Positions 17,438 to 26,903 are shown, counted from the stretch's first letter. The stretch is 64,000 bases of DNA from Psychrobacillus psychrodurans (GCF_027563345.1 NZ_JAMKBK010000001.1), one strand, 5' to 3'. Numbers and translations are program-made. Notes: generated from the sequence alone by a model not told the origin.

Positions 17438-18316
17438 TTAAGACCCTACAAAATCTCCACCATCTACATGAATCGTTTGGCCGGTCATATAACTGGAATC
17501 AGTGGATGCTAAAAATACATAAGATGGTGCATTTTCCGCAGGCTGTCCACGACGACCGATTGGCGTATTTGCACCATGCTGTTTCACTTTCTCTTTATCA
17601 AATGTAGCGGGTATAAGTGGCGTCCAAATAGGACCAGGTGCCACTGCGTTTACCCTAATACCTTTTTCGATTAAGTTCAATGCCAAGGAACGCGTGAAGG
17701 TGGTTATTGCTCCTTTTGTGGCAGAGTAATCGATTAGCTCAGGTGAACCATTGTAGGCTGTGATAGAAGAAGTATTGATGATAGTATCGCCTTTTTTCAT
17801 ATGTGGAAGTGCAGCTTGGGATAAGTAAAACATGGAAAAAATATTAGTTGAGAAGGTTTCCTGCAATTGGTCTGGTGAGATTGCTAGAAAATCCTGTGTT
17901 GGGAACTGCTTACCAGCATTATTAACTAACACATTCAGTTGCCCAAATTCCTGAATCACTTGCTCCACTGCTTGTTGACAGTTTTCATCATCGCTCAAAT
18001 CGGTTTTGATTGCTAATGCTTTTCCACCATACTTTTCTATAAGCGTTGTAGTTTTTTCTGCATCTTGTTGCTCATTTTCATCTAAATAGACAATAGCAAC
18101 ATTTGCACCTTCCTTAGCAAATGCAACAGAAACTGCGCGTCCTATTCCACTATCTCCACCTGTAACTAAGGCAACTTTTCCAGTTAATTTGCCTGATCCT
18201 TTATAATTTTGGTCATCAAAAATAGGCTGTGGAGTCATTTCCTCTTCGATACCTGGTTGCTGTTGCTGTGTTTGACCTAGAACTTTTTTGTCTAGTTCTT
18301 CATATTTATCTGCCAT
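17438..18316 (-). CDS. SDR oxidoreductase, general-stress type
   Basis: Short-chain dehydrogenase of 292 residues with the roughly 45-residue Gln-rich N-terminal extension typical of YdaD/YhdF-like stress proteins (TQQQQPGIEEEMTPQPIFDD). The cofactor motif TGGDSGIGR is near 52, NNAGKQ near 131, and the catalytic Ser-Tyr-Lys in NTSSITAYNGSPELIDYSATKGA-type spacing near 181-199. A GGAGGAAT-type site precedes the ATG at 18316. A SigB-type promoter lies just upstream (18351-18375), supporting general-stress expression. The substrate is unknown. Confidence 0.92.
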   Translation of the reverse strand: MADKYEELDKKVLGQTQQQQPGIEEEMTPQPIFDDQNYKGSGKLTGKVALVTGGDSGIGRAVSVAFAKEGANVAIVYLDENEQQDAEKTTTLIEKYGGKALAIKTDLSDDENCQQAVEQVIQEFGQLNVLVNNAGKQFPTQDFLAISPDQLQETFSTNIFSMFYLSQAALPHMKKGDTIINTSSITAYNGSPELIDYSATKGAITTFTRSLALNLIEKGIRVNAVAPGPIWTPLIPATFDKEKVKQHGANTPIGRRGQPAENAPSYVFLASTDSSYMTGQTIHVDGGDFVGS

Positions 18317-18350
18317 TATGAATTCCTCCTTTAACTTGATTGTTACATTT

Positions 18351-18375
18351 ATTCCCTAGATACATAAAAACAAAC
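18351..18375 (-). promoter_or_regulatory. SigB-type promoter of the SDR gene
   Basis: On the minus strand GTTTGT (18370-18375), 13 bases, GGGAAT (18351-18356). It fits the SigB pattern GTTTAA-N12-15-GGGWAT and lies 35 bases before the start. Confidence 0.65.
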
Positions 18376-18409
18376 GTAAAACTCTTCATTTGTCCGAATA
18401 GTCCGTTAC

Positions 18410-18435
18410 GTTTCTGGAAATTTATAAGTGGGTAT
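18410..18435 (+). promoter_or_regulatory. SigB-type promoter of the amidotransferase gene
   Basis: GTTTCT (18410-18415), 14 bases, GGGTAT (18430-18435). It is divergent from the SDR promoter 35 bases away and about 45 bases before the ATG at 18481. Confidence 0.65.
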
Positions 18436-18480
18436 ATATAGAGAGAATATACTTATGAAAAGAGAAGAGAGAGAAAATAA

Positions 18481-19197
18481 ATGAAACCAATAATAGGGAT
18501 CACAACAGAAGTTCTTGAGGATGGATGTTATTTTATGCCGCCAGTTTATGCAAATGCGATTATACAAGCCGGCGGAATTCCAATATTAATCCCTCTAGTA
18601 CCAGAGGAAGACATAGATGAATTGAGTATACGGTTAGATGGACTTTTTGTTACAGGAGGAGAGGATATTGATCCAGGTTATTACAACGAAGTTCCTCATG
18701 TGCACTTAAAGCAGATTACACCCCAATTAGACGAAATGGAATATAAGCTTATTCAAAAAATGTTGGATTTAGATAAACCTTATATTGGGGTATGTCGTGG
18801 TTTACATATGTTAAATATTGTACAGGGCGGATCGCTTTACCAATCCATTCATTCACAGCGGGAAGAACCAGTAATGCAACATTTACAAAAGGCAATTCGA
18901 ACGCATAGATCGCATCCTGTAAAACTGAAAAAGGATAACCGACTTTACGATTTTCTGCAGGAAGAAGAATTTAAAGTAAATTCATTTCATCACCAAGCAG
19001 TCAATAAAGTAGGCAGAGGTTTAGAAATAATTGCAAAAGCAGCAGATGGAATCATTGAATGTCTAGAAAGTAAGGACCATAGTTTCGTATTTGGCTTTCA
19101 ATGGCACCCAGAAGAATTTGCTATTGATGGTGACGAGCCTTCAAAGCGTATTTTTAAAGCCTATATAGATGCAGCTATAGAACGCAAGAATAAATAA
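18481..19197 (+). CDS. Gamma-glutamyl-gamma-aminobutyrate hydrolase-like (peptidase C26)
   Basis: Class I glutamine amidotransferase-type hydrolase, 238 residues, PuuD family. The nucleophile Cys is in YIGVCRGLHMLN near 105, with the catalytic His-Glu in FQWHPEEF near 207. The N-terminus MKPIIGITTE is typical. Known members cleave gamma-glutamyl bonds, for example in the putrescine pathway; no putrescine genes are nearby, so the substrate is open. The ribosome site is only a GA-rich stretch. A clear SigB-type promoter precedes it. Confidence 0.88.
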   Translation: MKPIIGITTEVLEDGCYFMPPVYANAIIQAGGIPILIPLVPEEDIDELSIRLDGLFVTGGEDIDPGYYNEVPHVHLKQITPQLDEMEYKLIQKMLDLDKPYIGVCRGLHMLNIVQGGSLYQSIHSQREEPVMQHLQKAIRTHRSHPVKLKKDNRLYDFLQEEEFKVNSFHHQAVNKVGRGLEIIAKAADGIIECLESKDHSFVFGFQWHPEEFAIDGDEPSKRIFKAYIDAAIERKNK

Positions 19198-19265
19198 TAC
19201 CAATAATTTGCCTCTTGGAGTGTTAAAATAAATAGATAATTCCTAAATATCAGGAGGCAGAGAAT

Positions 19266-20351
19266 ATGACTGAAAGTATTTCTTTAGTGGAAGCGTTTAA
19301 ACAAACTCAGTATCAAGTAGCTGGAAATGGAAAAAGAAATATGCAAGTTATAAAAGAAGTCTTTGAACAGGTAGATGGACAGCAAGAAAGCGATATATAC
19401 GGAAAAGGACAAATCATTGAGTCTTTTCAAGAGAAAATGGCTACGTATTTAGGAAAAGAGTCTGCCGTATTCTTCCCAAGTGGTACAATGGCTCAACAAA
19501 TAGCCTTACGAATTTGGTGCGACGAAAAAGGGGTTAAGAAAGTAGCGTACCATCCACTAAGCCATTTAGAAATACATGAAGAAGATGGTTTAAAGGAATT
19601 GCATCATATTGATACAGTTTTACTTGGTGATGAAGCAGGCTTAATAGGATTAGAGGATGTCCTGAATTTAGATCAAGATATAGCCTGTCTATTATTAGAA
19701 CTGCCTCAGCGAGAAATTGGGGGACAGCTCCCTGACTACAAAACTATTGTAGAAATCTCCGAGTATTGTAAAGCAAACGGGATTCGATTGCATTTAGACG
19801 GAGCAAGACTTTTTGAAATTCTTCCGTATTATCAGAAATCTGCAGCCGAAATTTGTGGTCTTTTTGATAGTGTGTATATTTCGTTTTATAAAGGAATTGG
19901 AGGACTAGCCGGAGCTATTCTTGCAGGAGACAAAGAGTTTACACAACAATCGAAAGTCTGGAAGCGTCGTCATGGTGGAGATTTAATAAGTCTGTATCCG
20001 TATATCTTAAGCTCTAGTTATTACTTTGATAAGAGAATATCAAAAATGGAGCTATACTATGAAAATGCAATAGAGTTAGCGATGCTATTTAATTCATGCC
20101 CTTCCATCCAAACTAAACCTACTGTTCCCGTATCTAACATGTTCCATGTACACATAACTCGACCAAAGGAGCAGTTAGAAGCAGTACTTAAAGAAGTTTA
20201 CTACAAAACTGGAGTAGGTTTGACTAGTTATCTCAAAGAGACAAACCAATCTACTTATAGTTTTGAGGTGAGTATTGGAGATCAATACAATTCCATACCA
20301 AAAGATAAATTAGAAGAAGTATTTCAATTACTTCAAGTTAAGCTTAAATAA
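19266..20351 (+). CDS. Threonine aldolase / beta-eliminating lyase family PLP enzyme
   Basis: Fold-type I PLP enzyme of 361 residues, LtaE-like. Cofactor-binding regions: FFPSGTMAQQIAL near 74, LHLDGARLFE near 176, and the Schiff-base Lys in YISFYKGIGGLAG near 206. The ATG at 19266 follows AGGAGG. Relatives split threonine or allo-threonine into glycine and acetaldehyde. The N-terminus is more divergent than in typical LtaE (no DTVTRP start), so another beta-hydroxy amino acid could be the substrate. Confidence 0.85.
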   Translation: MTESISLVEAFKQTQYQVAGNGKRNMQVIKEVFEQVDGQQESDIYGKGQIIESFQEKMATYLGKESAVFFPSGTMAQQIALRIWCDEKGVKKVAYHPLSHLEIHEEDGLKELHHIDTVLLGDEAGLIGLEDVLNLDQDIACLLLELPQREIGGQLPDYKTIVEISEYCKANGIRLHLDGARLFEILPYYQKSAAEICGLFDSVYISFYKGIGGLAGAILAGDKEFTQQSKVWKRRHGGDLISLYPYILSSSYYFDKRISKMELYYENAIELAMLFNSCPSIQTKPTVPVSNMFHVHITRPKEQLEAVLKEVYYKTGVGLTSYLKETNQSTYSFEVSIGDQYNSIPKDKLEEVFQLLQVKLK

Positions 20352-20407
20352 TTGATGAATAAAACCTAATAACTTACACAAGTTATTCTTCATGGAGGTG
20401 AAATTTC

Positions 20408-20587
20408 ATGTCGAAGAAAAATAACAGTAACAAGAGTAACTCATTAGACCGTGAAGAATATGGATTCGGATATGATGTCAGTCCAGATGATTTAGATGTC
20501 TACGTACAAAACAATAATGCTCAGAAAAAAAATAATAACGAAAATAAAACCAATGCCAATCGCAATAAAAATAAGAACGAATGTTAA
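20408..20587 (+). CDS. Small Asn/Lys-rich hydrophilic protein
   Basis: 59 residues, unrecognised. N-terminal MSKKNNSNKSNS, a middle acidic/aromatic part (REEYGFGYDVSPDDLDVYV), and an Asn/Lys-rich tail ending NKNEC. A perfect GGAGGTG lies 7 bases before the ATG and a strong terminator follows, so it is a real gene. A small hairpin (AATAACTT with AAGTTATT, 20368-20387) sits just ahead of the ribosome site. The composition resembles small spore-associated or stress proteins, but no family can be named. Confidence 0.75.
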   Translation: MSKKNNSNKSNSLDREEYGFGYDVSPDDLDVYVQNNNAQKKNNNENKTNANRNKNKNEC

Positions 20588-20605
20588 AAGAATTGAAGTT
20601 TTAAT

Positions 20606-20652
20606 AAACCCATATACAAAACGATATAATTGTTTTGTATATGGGTTTTTTA
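20606..20652 (+). terminator. Terminator after the Asn-rich small gene
   Basis: AAACCCATATACAAAAC pairs perfectly with GTTTTGTATATGGGTTT and ends in a T-run. Confidence 0.92.
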
Positions 20653-20771
20653 TTTTTATAAAATATATCATTCTTTAATTTTACTACGAAAACAAAATCA
20701 ACTTTTGGAGTTCTATTTTTCCCCTTTGTTTCTTACAGTGTAACAACAGCTAGAAAAAAGGGGATGTTCAT

Positions 20772-21644
20772 TTGTTAATAGATGGAGTTTTTTCAGGAGG
20801 TGGACTTAAGGGCTTTGCATTGGTTGGTGCCCATCAAGTATTAGAGGAAAAAGGATATAAATTCAAGCGAGTAGCTGGCACTAGTGCAGGAGCGATTCTT
20901 GCTAGTTTCATTGCGGCTGGTTTTACTAGTAAAGAAATAGAAGAATTATTGAACGAACTAGATACATTAGCGCTTTTAGATCCTCGGAATACAATTCTGC
21001 CATTTCCATTAATGAAGTGGATAAATCTATATTGGCGGCTAGGATTATATCAAGGAAAGGCACTCGAAAACTGGTTTCTAGAAAAGCTTGCTTTGAAAGG
21101 AGTATATACCTTTTCAGACATCGAGCAAGGTTCACTAAAGTTAGTAGCTTCAGACCTTACGAACGGTAAAATAATGGTAATTCCTGATGATTTAGAGCGT
21201 TATGGGATATCAGCATCTAGTTTTCCGATAGCGCGAGCTCTCCGTATGAGCTGCGGAATCCCATTTTTCTTTGAACCCGTTAAATTAAAAGTTACCTCCT
21301 CTGATACGATTATTGTGGATGGTGGTGTGTTAAGTAATTTTCCTATGTGGATTTTTGACAATGGTAACAAAGAGAGACCGATACTAGGCTTAAAACTAAG
21401 TAGCAAATCAGAAGACAGGGAACCTCGCAAAATAAAAAATGGATTAAATTTATTTGAAGCACTATTCTCAACAATGAAAAATGCCCACGACGAAAGATAT
21501 ATTTCACGGAAAATTGAAAAGAACATAATTTTTATTCCAGTAGAGGATTACGAGGCAACACAGTTTGATTTGAGCGATGAAATAAAACACGAATTACTAG
21601 AAAAGGGTAGAAATCGTGCCACTCAATTTTTAAAAACGTGGTAA
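20772..21644 (+). CDS. Patatin-like phospholipase
   Basis: Serine lipid hydrolase of the patatin/RssA family, 290 residues. The oxyanion motif FSGGGLKG is near 8, nucleophile Ser in AGTSAGAIL near 38, and catalytic Asp in VDGGVLSNFP near 180, so all catalytic elements are present. The start is TTG at 20772 after AGGGGA; no in-frame ATG lies before the glycine motif. Length and pattern resemble B. subtilis YqhO. It lacks a signal peptide and is probably cytoplasmic or peripheral at the membrane. Confidence 0.92.
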   Translation: MLIDGVFSGGGLKGFALVGAHQVLEEKGYKFKRVAGTSAGAILASFIAAGFTSKEIEELLNELDTLALLDPRNTILPFPLMKWINLYWRLGLYQGKALENWFLEKLALKGVYTFSDIEQGSLKLVASDLTNGKIMVIPDDLERYGISASSFPIARALRMSCGIPFFFEPVKLKVTSSDTIIVDGGVLSNFPMWIFDNGNKERPILGLKLSSKSEDREPRKIKNGLNLFEALFSTMKNAHDERYISRKIEKNIIFIPVEDYEATQFDLSDEIKHELLEKGRNRATQFLKTW

Positions 21645-21651
21645 GTAAAAT

Positions 21652-21676
21652 GTTTAATTCGAGCAGACAAAGGAAT
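21652..21676 (+). promoter_or_regulatory. SigB-type promoter of the PPOX-family gene
   Basis: GTTTAA (21652-21657, perfect -35), 13 bases, AGGAAT (21671-21676, one mismatch to GGGAAT), 39 bases before the ATG. Confidence 0.55.
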
Positions 21677-21714
21677 AATAAGAAAGAGGATACAATCGAA
21701 GGAGAGGATCATTC

Positions 21715-22134
21715 ATGGCAAATAATGCAAAAGAAGAAGCACTAAAAATTTTAGAGAAAAATATGGTTGGTACGATGGCGACAGTACAACAGAATAAACC
21801 ACATTCCCGATATATGACTTTTTTTAACGATAACCTTACTCTGTATACAGCAACAAGTAAAAAAACACATAAAGCGGAAGAACTTAAGCAAAATCCCAAT
21901 ACACATATACTATTAGGCTATGATGGGCATGGGTTTGGCGACAGCTTTTTAGAAATTGAGGGGACTGTCATCGAATCAGATGATGAAGCAATGAAAGAAA
22001 AAGTATGGAACAAAGCGCTAAAAGGTTGGTTTGAAGGTCCTGAAGATCCAGATTTGTTAATCTTAAAAGTTACGCCTACAAAAATCCGAGTGATGAATAC
22101 AAAAGGAGAAGAACCTCAAGTTGTAGAACTCTAA
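21715..22134 (+). CDS. General stress protein 26-like (pyridoxamine-phosphate-oxidase fold)
   Basis: 139-residue split-barrel flavin-binding-type protein, close in length and pattern to B. subtilis YdaG. Segments: MVGTMATVQQNKPHSRYMTF near 17, LTLYTATSKKTHKAEEL near 42, and ILKVTPTKIRVM near 115. Relatives bind flavin; a pyridoxamine oxidase activity is not implied. An AAGGAGAGGATC site precedes the ATG. YdaG is in the SigB regulon, matching the candidate promoter. Confidence 0.87.
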   Translation: MANNAKEEALKILEKNMVGTMATVQQNKPHSRYMTFFNDNLTLYTATSKKTHKAEELKQNPNTHILLGYDGHGFGDSFLEIEGTVIESDDEAMKEKVWNKALKGWFEGPEDPDLLILKVTPTKIRVMNTKGEEPQVVEL

Positions 22135-22152
22135 AGTCCTTCTCTGTATTTC

Positions 22153-22190
22153 GGAGACCTTTCTGATGTTAAGTTAGGTCTCTTTTACTG
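22153..22190. terminator. Convergent terminator
   Basis: GGAGACCT pairs with AGGTCTC, followed by TTTT. It lies between the rightward PPOX gene and the leftward EcsC-like gene and overlaps the latter's 3' end. Confidence 0.7.
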
Positions 22191-23020
22191 CTGATTTTAA
22201 AAGTATCTAGCATAAGATCACTACTTTCTTCGTTTAATCTCTCTATAATTCTTCTTTTACGATAAAGCATCATTCCAGCCTCAGCAATATCATGGATTGC
22301 TGAACGGTTAATAAAAGCCCCAAAAACAAGACCTGCAATTGGAATCATTTGAAATAGCTTTTTCCAGCCAAACTGGTCTCTATAAGACAATACCACTTCA
22401 CGCCAGCCCTGTATCTCCGATAATACCTCTCGCTTTGTCTCTTCATCTTGTTTGTCAAACTTAGATAGCTGAGATAAAATAGCTTGTTTTCCGACAATAT
22501 CTGAGGAAATAAATTGAAGAGATTTGATAATAAATAATCTTTCCTTTTTGTCATTCGGATCATAACCATAACAAATGGCAATATCCTGTAACGTTTTCAG
22601 CTGTAGACCTAATAGGAAAGGGATATCAATGGATAATGTAAAGATACCTCCAATACCTGTCCCGGCACCTTGAACGGTAGCTAGGTTTTTTCTATTTTTC
22701 GCTATTCCTGTTACTGCATTGTCCATAGTAGCAATGGGTAATCGGTTGACTTCTTCTATATTTTCAATTCCCATGGTTGGATAATATGATCTGATCTTCG
22801 ATGTTGAACTTAAATAGCTGCCACCTGTTTGGACATATTGTCCAAGCTCATCGATTAACGATCCCATTTTTGATTGAATAAATTTTGGAGTCCATTTATC
22901 CATTATTTTAAAAGGCAATCTACCGATTTTCTCCCAAAACCATAGGTCACCCTGATCTTTCTCCCAAGCTTCTACTTTTATTAACTCAGTATGTAACCAT
23001 TCTTGTGAATCTAACATCAT
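22169..23020 (-). CDS. EcsC family protein
   Basis: 283 residues, EcsC domain across nearly the whole length. Typical motifs are VQGAGTGIGGIFTLSIDIPFLLG near 123 and the terminal basic YRKRRIIERL. The start is ATG at 23020, 7 bases after GAGGTGA; the reading from 23050 would swallow the ribosome site. EcsC proteins occur with Ecs ABC exporters or alone. This one is solitary, so its role is unknown. Confidence 0.88.
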   Translation of the reverse strand: MMLDSQEWLHTELIKVEAWEKDQGDLWFWEKIGRLPFKIMDKWTPKFIQSKMGSLIDELGQYVQTGGSYLSSTSKIRSYYPTMGIENIEEVNRLPIATMDNAVTGIAKNRKNLATVQGAGTGIGGIFTLSIDIPFLLGLQLKTLQDIAICYGYDPNDKKERLFIIKSLQFISSDIVGKQAILSQLSKFDKQDEETKREVLSEIQGWREVVLSYRDQFGWKKLFQMIPIAGLVFGAFINRSAIHDIAEAGMMLYRKRRIIERLNEESSDLMLDTFKISSKRDLT

Positions 23021-23152
23021 TAAATCACCTCTTTTTACTAATACGTCCATTCATCAAAATAGTTTCATTCTATGATTTTCTACTGTTTAAAATACATAAT
23101 TAATGAAAGGGGTGGCAAACTAAGGAAATCTTTAAGTAGGAGAGTGGTTCTT

Positions 23153-24637
23153 GTGAAAATAGGGAGGTTAGTGCGTGCCACTTTAAGTGGTACATCCCAA
23201 AAGAAAACGACAAAAATAGAGCACGAAGAACCAACAAATGAACTAAAGGACCAAGTTACAGAAAGACTGGAAAATATTAGAAAACAGACATCTGAGATAG
23301 ATGATATTATGTTTAAAAAAATTGCTACAGATGAAGGTGTAGTTACAGTTATATATTCTAATTCATTAGTAGAAAAGATGACGATACAAACGATGGTTTT
23401 CATTCCTCTCACAAACTATATCCATCAGATACATCAGGTTTCAGATTCTATTGAGGATACGGATATACAAGAGATAACTAAAAAGGTGATCACTGGACAA
23501 ACCATTTTGTTTTTTCACAAGACCTTTCAATTACTTAGTATTGATACATACAGCGCACCAACCCGTTCTATCACAAACACAGAGGTAGAATCTACCGTAA
23601 TAGGTCCGCAGGATGCTTTTACAGAATCGTTGGAAACGAATATCTCTTTAGTAAAGAGACGTATTAAAAGTCCAATGCTGAAAAATGAAACATTTACAAT
23701 AGGAACTGAAACGGATACAAAAATTTCCGTAGTTTATATGGATGGCATTGTAAACAAAGATAACCTAGAAGTTTTGAAAGAAAGAATTGAAAAGTTAGAT
23801 CACCCGGCTTATACGGATGTCACAATTCTCAAACAACTAATAGAGGATAATCCTCTATCTCCTTTTCCGCAGTACTATTTAACGGTGCGTCCAGATACAG
23901 TAAGTGGCTATTTACATGATGGAAGAATTGTCGTTTTTATGGAAAATAGTTCTGCTGTAATGATTTGCCCAGTCACTTTTTTGGAAATGTTCATGTCTGT
24001 AGAGGATTATTATAATCGCTGGACAACGGCTTCCTTACTAAGAATGCTTCGATTTTTTGGGTTCTTTTTAACAATCACAATCACTCCATTGTACGTATCA
24101 GCTTTGACATTTCATCCAGAAATTCTCCCTTATGAGCTTCTACTAAACCTACAGGAATCTAGAGCTAAGGTGCCGTTTCCACCCCTATTTGAAGTGTTAT
24201 TTATCGAACTCATTATTGAAGTACTAAGGGAAGCAGGATCTCGAATGCCGGCTAAAGTAGGGCAAACAATAGGTATCGTAGGAGGTATTGTAATTGGAAC
24301 TGCAGCTGTTGAGGCGGGACTGATTAGTAATATCTTGGTTGTACTTGTTGCTACATCCGCATTACTTTCCTTTTTACCACCTATCTTCTTAGTTAGTAAT
24401 ACTAGCAGGTTTGTACGATATATTTTCATTATTTCTGCCGGATTGTTTGGCTTGTTTGGGCAAATGATTGCTTTTACTTGGTTAATGGTCCATCTACTAA
24501 GAATTGACTCCCTAGGAAAGCCTTATATGAGTCCTGTTATTCCTAGAAAGGCAACGGATTTATTGAATGGCATCATTAGATTTCCGACTAAGTATTTGAC
24601 TAAGAAATCGGGGATTTCCAAATCGCCCAAGAAATAA
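23153..24637 (+). CDS. Spore germinant receptor A subunit (GerAA/GerKA type)
   Basis: Inner-spore-membrane receptor subunit, 494 residues. An N-terminal soluble domain (to about 275; for example TIGTETDTKISVVYMDGIVN near 209) is followed by several transmembrane helices. FPPLFEVLFIELIIEVLREAG and QTIGIVGGIVIGTAAVEAG are GerA signatures. GTG at 23153 follows GGAGAG by 8 bases and gives the usual N-terminal length. The A, B and C genes form one operon. The germinant cannot be read from sequence. Confidence 0.93.
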   Translation: MKIGRLVRATLSGTSQKKTTKIEHEEPTNELKDQVTERLENIRKQTSEIDDIMFKKIATDEGVVTVIYSNSLVEKMTIQTMVFIPLTNYIHQIHQVSDSIEDTDIQEITKKVITGQTILFFHKTFQLLSIDTYSAPTRSITNTEVESTVIGPQDAFTESLETNISLVKRRIKSPMLKNETFTIGTETDTKISVVYMDGIVNKDNLEVLKERIEKLDHPAYTDVTILKQLIEDNPLSPFPQYYLTVRPDTVSGYLHDGRIVVFMENSSAVMICPVTFLEMFMSVEDYYNRWTTASLLRMLRFFGFFLTITITPLYVSALTFHPEILPYELLLNLQESRAKVPFPPLFEVLFIELIIEVLREAGSRMPAKVGQTIGIVGGIVIGTAAVEAGLISNILVVLVATSALLSFLPPIFLVSNTSRFVRYIFIISAGLFGLFGQMIAFTWLMVHLLRIDSLGKPYMSPVIPRKATDLLNGIIRFPTKYLTKKSGISKSPKK

Positions 24638-24661
24638 TATTTTAAACGGAGGAGGGAGAAT

Positions 24662-25744
24662 TTGAGTCCAAAGAACTTAAAAGTCCTAGGCGTATACCAC
24701 GTAATTTTTTTAGTGCAAAATACAATGGTTGGAACTGGGCTTCTCTCCGCTCCTCAAAGATTAAGTGTTTTAGGCTATAGTCAGGTCTTAATGCCAATCT
24801 ATTTTGGAATCATAGCAACTATAACCTTATGGCCCATGGTTTGGATTTGTTCTCAGTATAAAGGGGATAACTTGTTTCGTATTAACGAATTACTATTAGG
24901 CAAGTGGATGGGTAAGGGTATTAATGTCTTAATAGTTCTTCATTTTACTTTGTTGATTGCTGCAATCATTAGTAATTATATGAATCTGATACAAAGCACT
25001 GCGTTACCTGAACAAACTACTACTGTAACCATACTATTAGTGCTTCTACTTCTTACTTATATTGTGAACGGTGGTATTAAAACAATTGCTCGATTCTGCA
25101 CGTTAGCCTTTTGTTTAGCAATACCGATGGTGTACTTTTTAAGATGGGGCATTGAAAAAGGTGATCTAAGTCATATATTTCCTTTGTTTAACTTTACTTC
25201 ACAGGAGTTTTTCAAAGCTATGCAGCAAGGCTATTTATCAATTCTTGGCTATGAATTAATTATGTTTTATTTTCCATATATAATTGATCAAAAAAAGGCA
25301 TTTAAACATGCCATGATTGGAATATGGATTACAATTTCTTTAGTATTTATTACAACAGTGGTGAGTGTGATGTACTACTCAGAATGGCAGTTAGAGCATG
25401 TAGAATTCTCAGTCCTGCATTTATTTAAAGCTGGAGAGTTCTCTTTTGTAGAACGAATCGATATCATGGGTATTACGTTTTGGGTTTCTTTAATACTAAC
25501 AACGGCCGCGGCATACTTGTGGAGCGCAAGAAAGGGATTAGATTCCATTAGATCCAAAAAAAATAAATACCATGTGTATTTTATTACTGCGGCAATATTT
25601 GGGGTTATAATGCTTCCCGTTAACCGTGAATTTCAACAGAAGCTTTTTGATGCAAGTATTTATATAGAATATATAGTAATCCTATGGCCGATTTTTTTAT
25701 GTCTAATACATTTAGTAAGAAAAAAGCAGGTGAAATCAAAATGA
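24662..25744 (+). CDS. Spore germinant receptor B subunit (GerAB type permease)
   Basis: 360 residues, ten hydrophobic helices, of the spore germination branch of the amino-acid permease superfamily. It begins at TTG 24662 after GGAGGAGGG. The N-terminal YHVIFLVQNTMVGTGLLSAP contains the unwound first-helix Gly motif. B subunits form the ligand site in known receptors, which fits amino-acid or sugar germinants. The stop overlaps the ATG of the C gene (ATGA). Confidence 0.93.
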   Translation: MSPKNLKVLGVYHVIFLVQNTMVGTGLLSAPQRLSVLGYSQVLMPIYFGIIATITLWPMVWICSQYKGDNLFRINELLLGKWMGKGINVLIVLHFTLLIAAIISNYMNLIQSTALPEQTTTVTILLVLLLLTYIVNGGIKTIARFCTLAFCLAIPMVYFLRWGIEKGDLSHIFPLFNFTSQEFFKAMQQGYLSILGYELIMFYFPYIIDQKKAFKHAMIGIWITISLVFITTVVSVMYYSEWQLEHVEFSVLHLFKAGEFSFVERIDIMGITFWVSLILTTAAAYLWSARKGLDSIRSKKNKYHVYFITAAIFGVIMLPVNREFQQKLFDASIYIEYIVILWPIFLCLIHLVRKKQVKSK

Positions 25745-26841
25745 AGAAGAGTATCATACTATTCGTTTTAACGATATTGTTAACCGGTTGCTCCGATAAA
25801 GAGCTGAAAGTGCCTTTAGAGGATATTGGAATGGTCAGTACACTCTCATTTGACTATATTGATGAGGAAATGATGAAATTAACCGTTGCAATACCACAAT
25901 TTTCACCGGAGGCTAAAGAGAATACGCAACTCTTCTCGGTGACTACAGATATGATTTCTAAAGGGATTGTTGAGATCGAAATGCAATCGGATAAAAAAAT
26001 TGTTTTAAATCAATTAAGAGTAGTACTTTTTAATGAGGAATTTGCTAAGCATGGAAGAATGAGGAAATTGATACGACATTTATATAGGGATTCATCAGTT
26101 GGCAACAAGGTGCTTATTGCAATAGTAAAGGAAAATGGAGAAGAAGTGTTAAAAGCCGATTATCCTGACAAACCAAATGTCAATTTATATATTAATGATC
26201 TATTGCAACCTAGTATTAATACTGCCTTCAATCCGAATACGAATATTCATGACTTTATATATACCCAAACGAGTACAGTTCATGATTCTATTGTTCCGAT
26301 AGTTGATAAAAAAAATGGGATAATTAAAATCGAAGAGGTTGCTGTTTTCAAGGGGAAAGAAATGATAGAAAGTATACCGCATGATGAAGCACTTATCATA
26401 CAAGCACTACAGGGGAGAAAAAATCTAGCACCGCTAGCTTTAGACCTTGGAGATGGAGAAGAAGATAAGCTTGTATTGGATTTAATCAGTAATAAGGTAA
26501 AGATGAAAAGTAACAAAAATATGGAAGCACCAAAGTTATCTATTACTTTAAAAATGGAAGGAACTCTTGTAGATTATGTGGGGTATAGAGGAGGTGAACT
26601 AGAAAGTTTGGAAAAAATAACCAAATTGGAAGAGGATATAGACAAACACACCTCCAAACAGGTCGAAGAATTTCTAGATAAGTTAAAAGAATTAGAAGTA
26701 GACCCCATTGGTTTAGCGGAAGAATTTCGGAAACATTATCATGGTAAATGGGATAAAGAGAAAACAAATGATATTATTAGCAAACTACAGGTAGATGTTA
26801 AAGTAGAAACTTCTATTATCAGTACAGGGAATCTAAAGTAA
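25741..26841 (+). CDS. Spore germinant receptor C subunit (GerAC type lipoprotein)
   Basis: Lipoprotein of 366 residues. The signal peptide MKKSIILFVLTILLTGCSDK has lipobox LTGC with Cys at 17. The GerAC N-terminal segment VPLEDIGMVSTLSFDYID follows and the C-terminal domain spans about 210-366. The ATG overlaps the B-subunit stop and has AGGTGA upstream. Lipidation anchors it at the outer face of the inner spore membrane. Confidence 0.93.
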   Translation: MKKSIILFVLTILLTGCSDKELKVPLEDIGMVSTLSFDYIDEEMMKLTVAIPQFSPEAKENTQLFSVTTDMISKGIVEIEMQSDKKIVLNQLRVVLFNEEFAKHGRMRKLIRHLYRDSSVGNKVLIAIVKENGEEVLKADYPDKPNVNLYINDLLQPSINTAFNPNTNIHDFIYTQTSTVHDSIVPIVDKKNGIIKIEEVAVFKGKEMIESIPHDEALIIQALQGRKNLAPLALDLGDGEEDKLVLDLISNKVKMKSNKNMEAPKLSITLKMEGTLVDYVGYRGGELESLEKITKLEEDIDKHTSKQVEEFLDKLKELEVDPIGLAEEFRKHYHGKWDKEKTNDIISKLQVDVKVETSIISTGNLK

Positions 26842-26903
26842 ATTCGTTAGATACGGAATTATAATAACAATCAAGTTCAATTTTGGCGTGAATAAAGAAG
26901 ACA

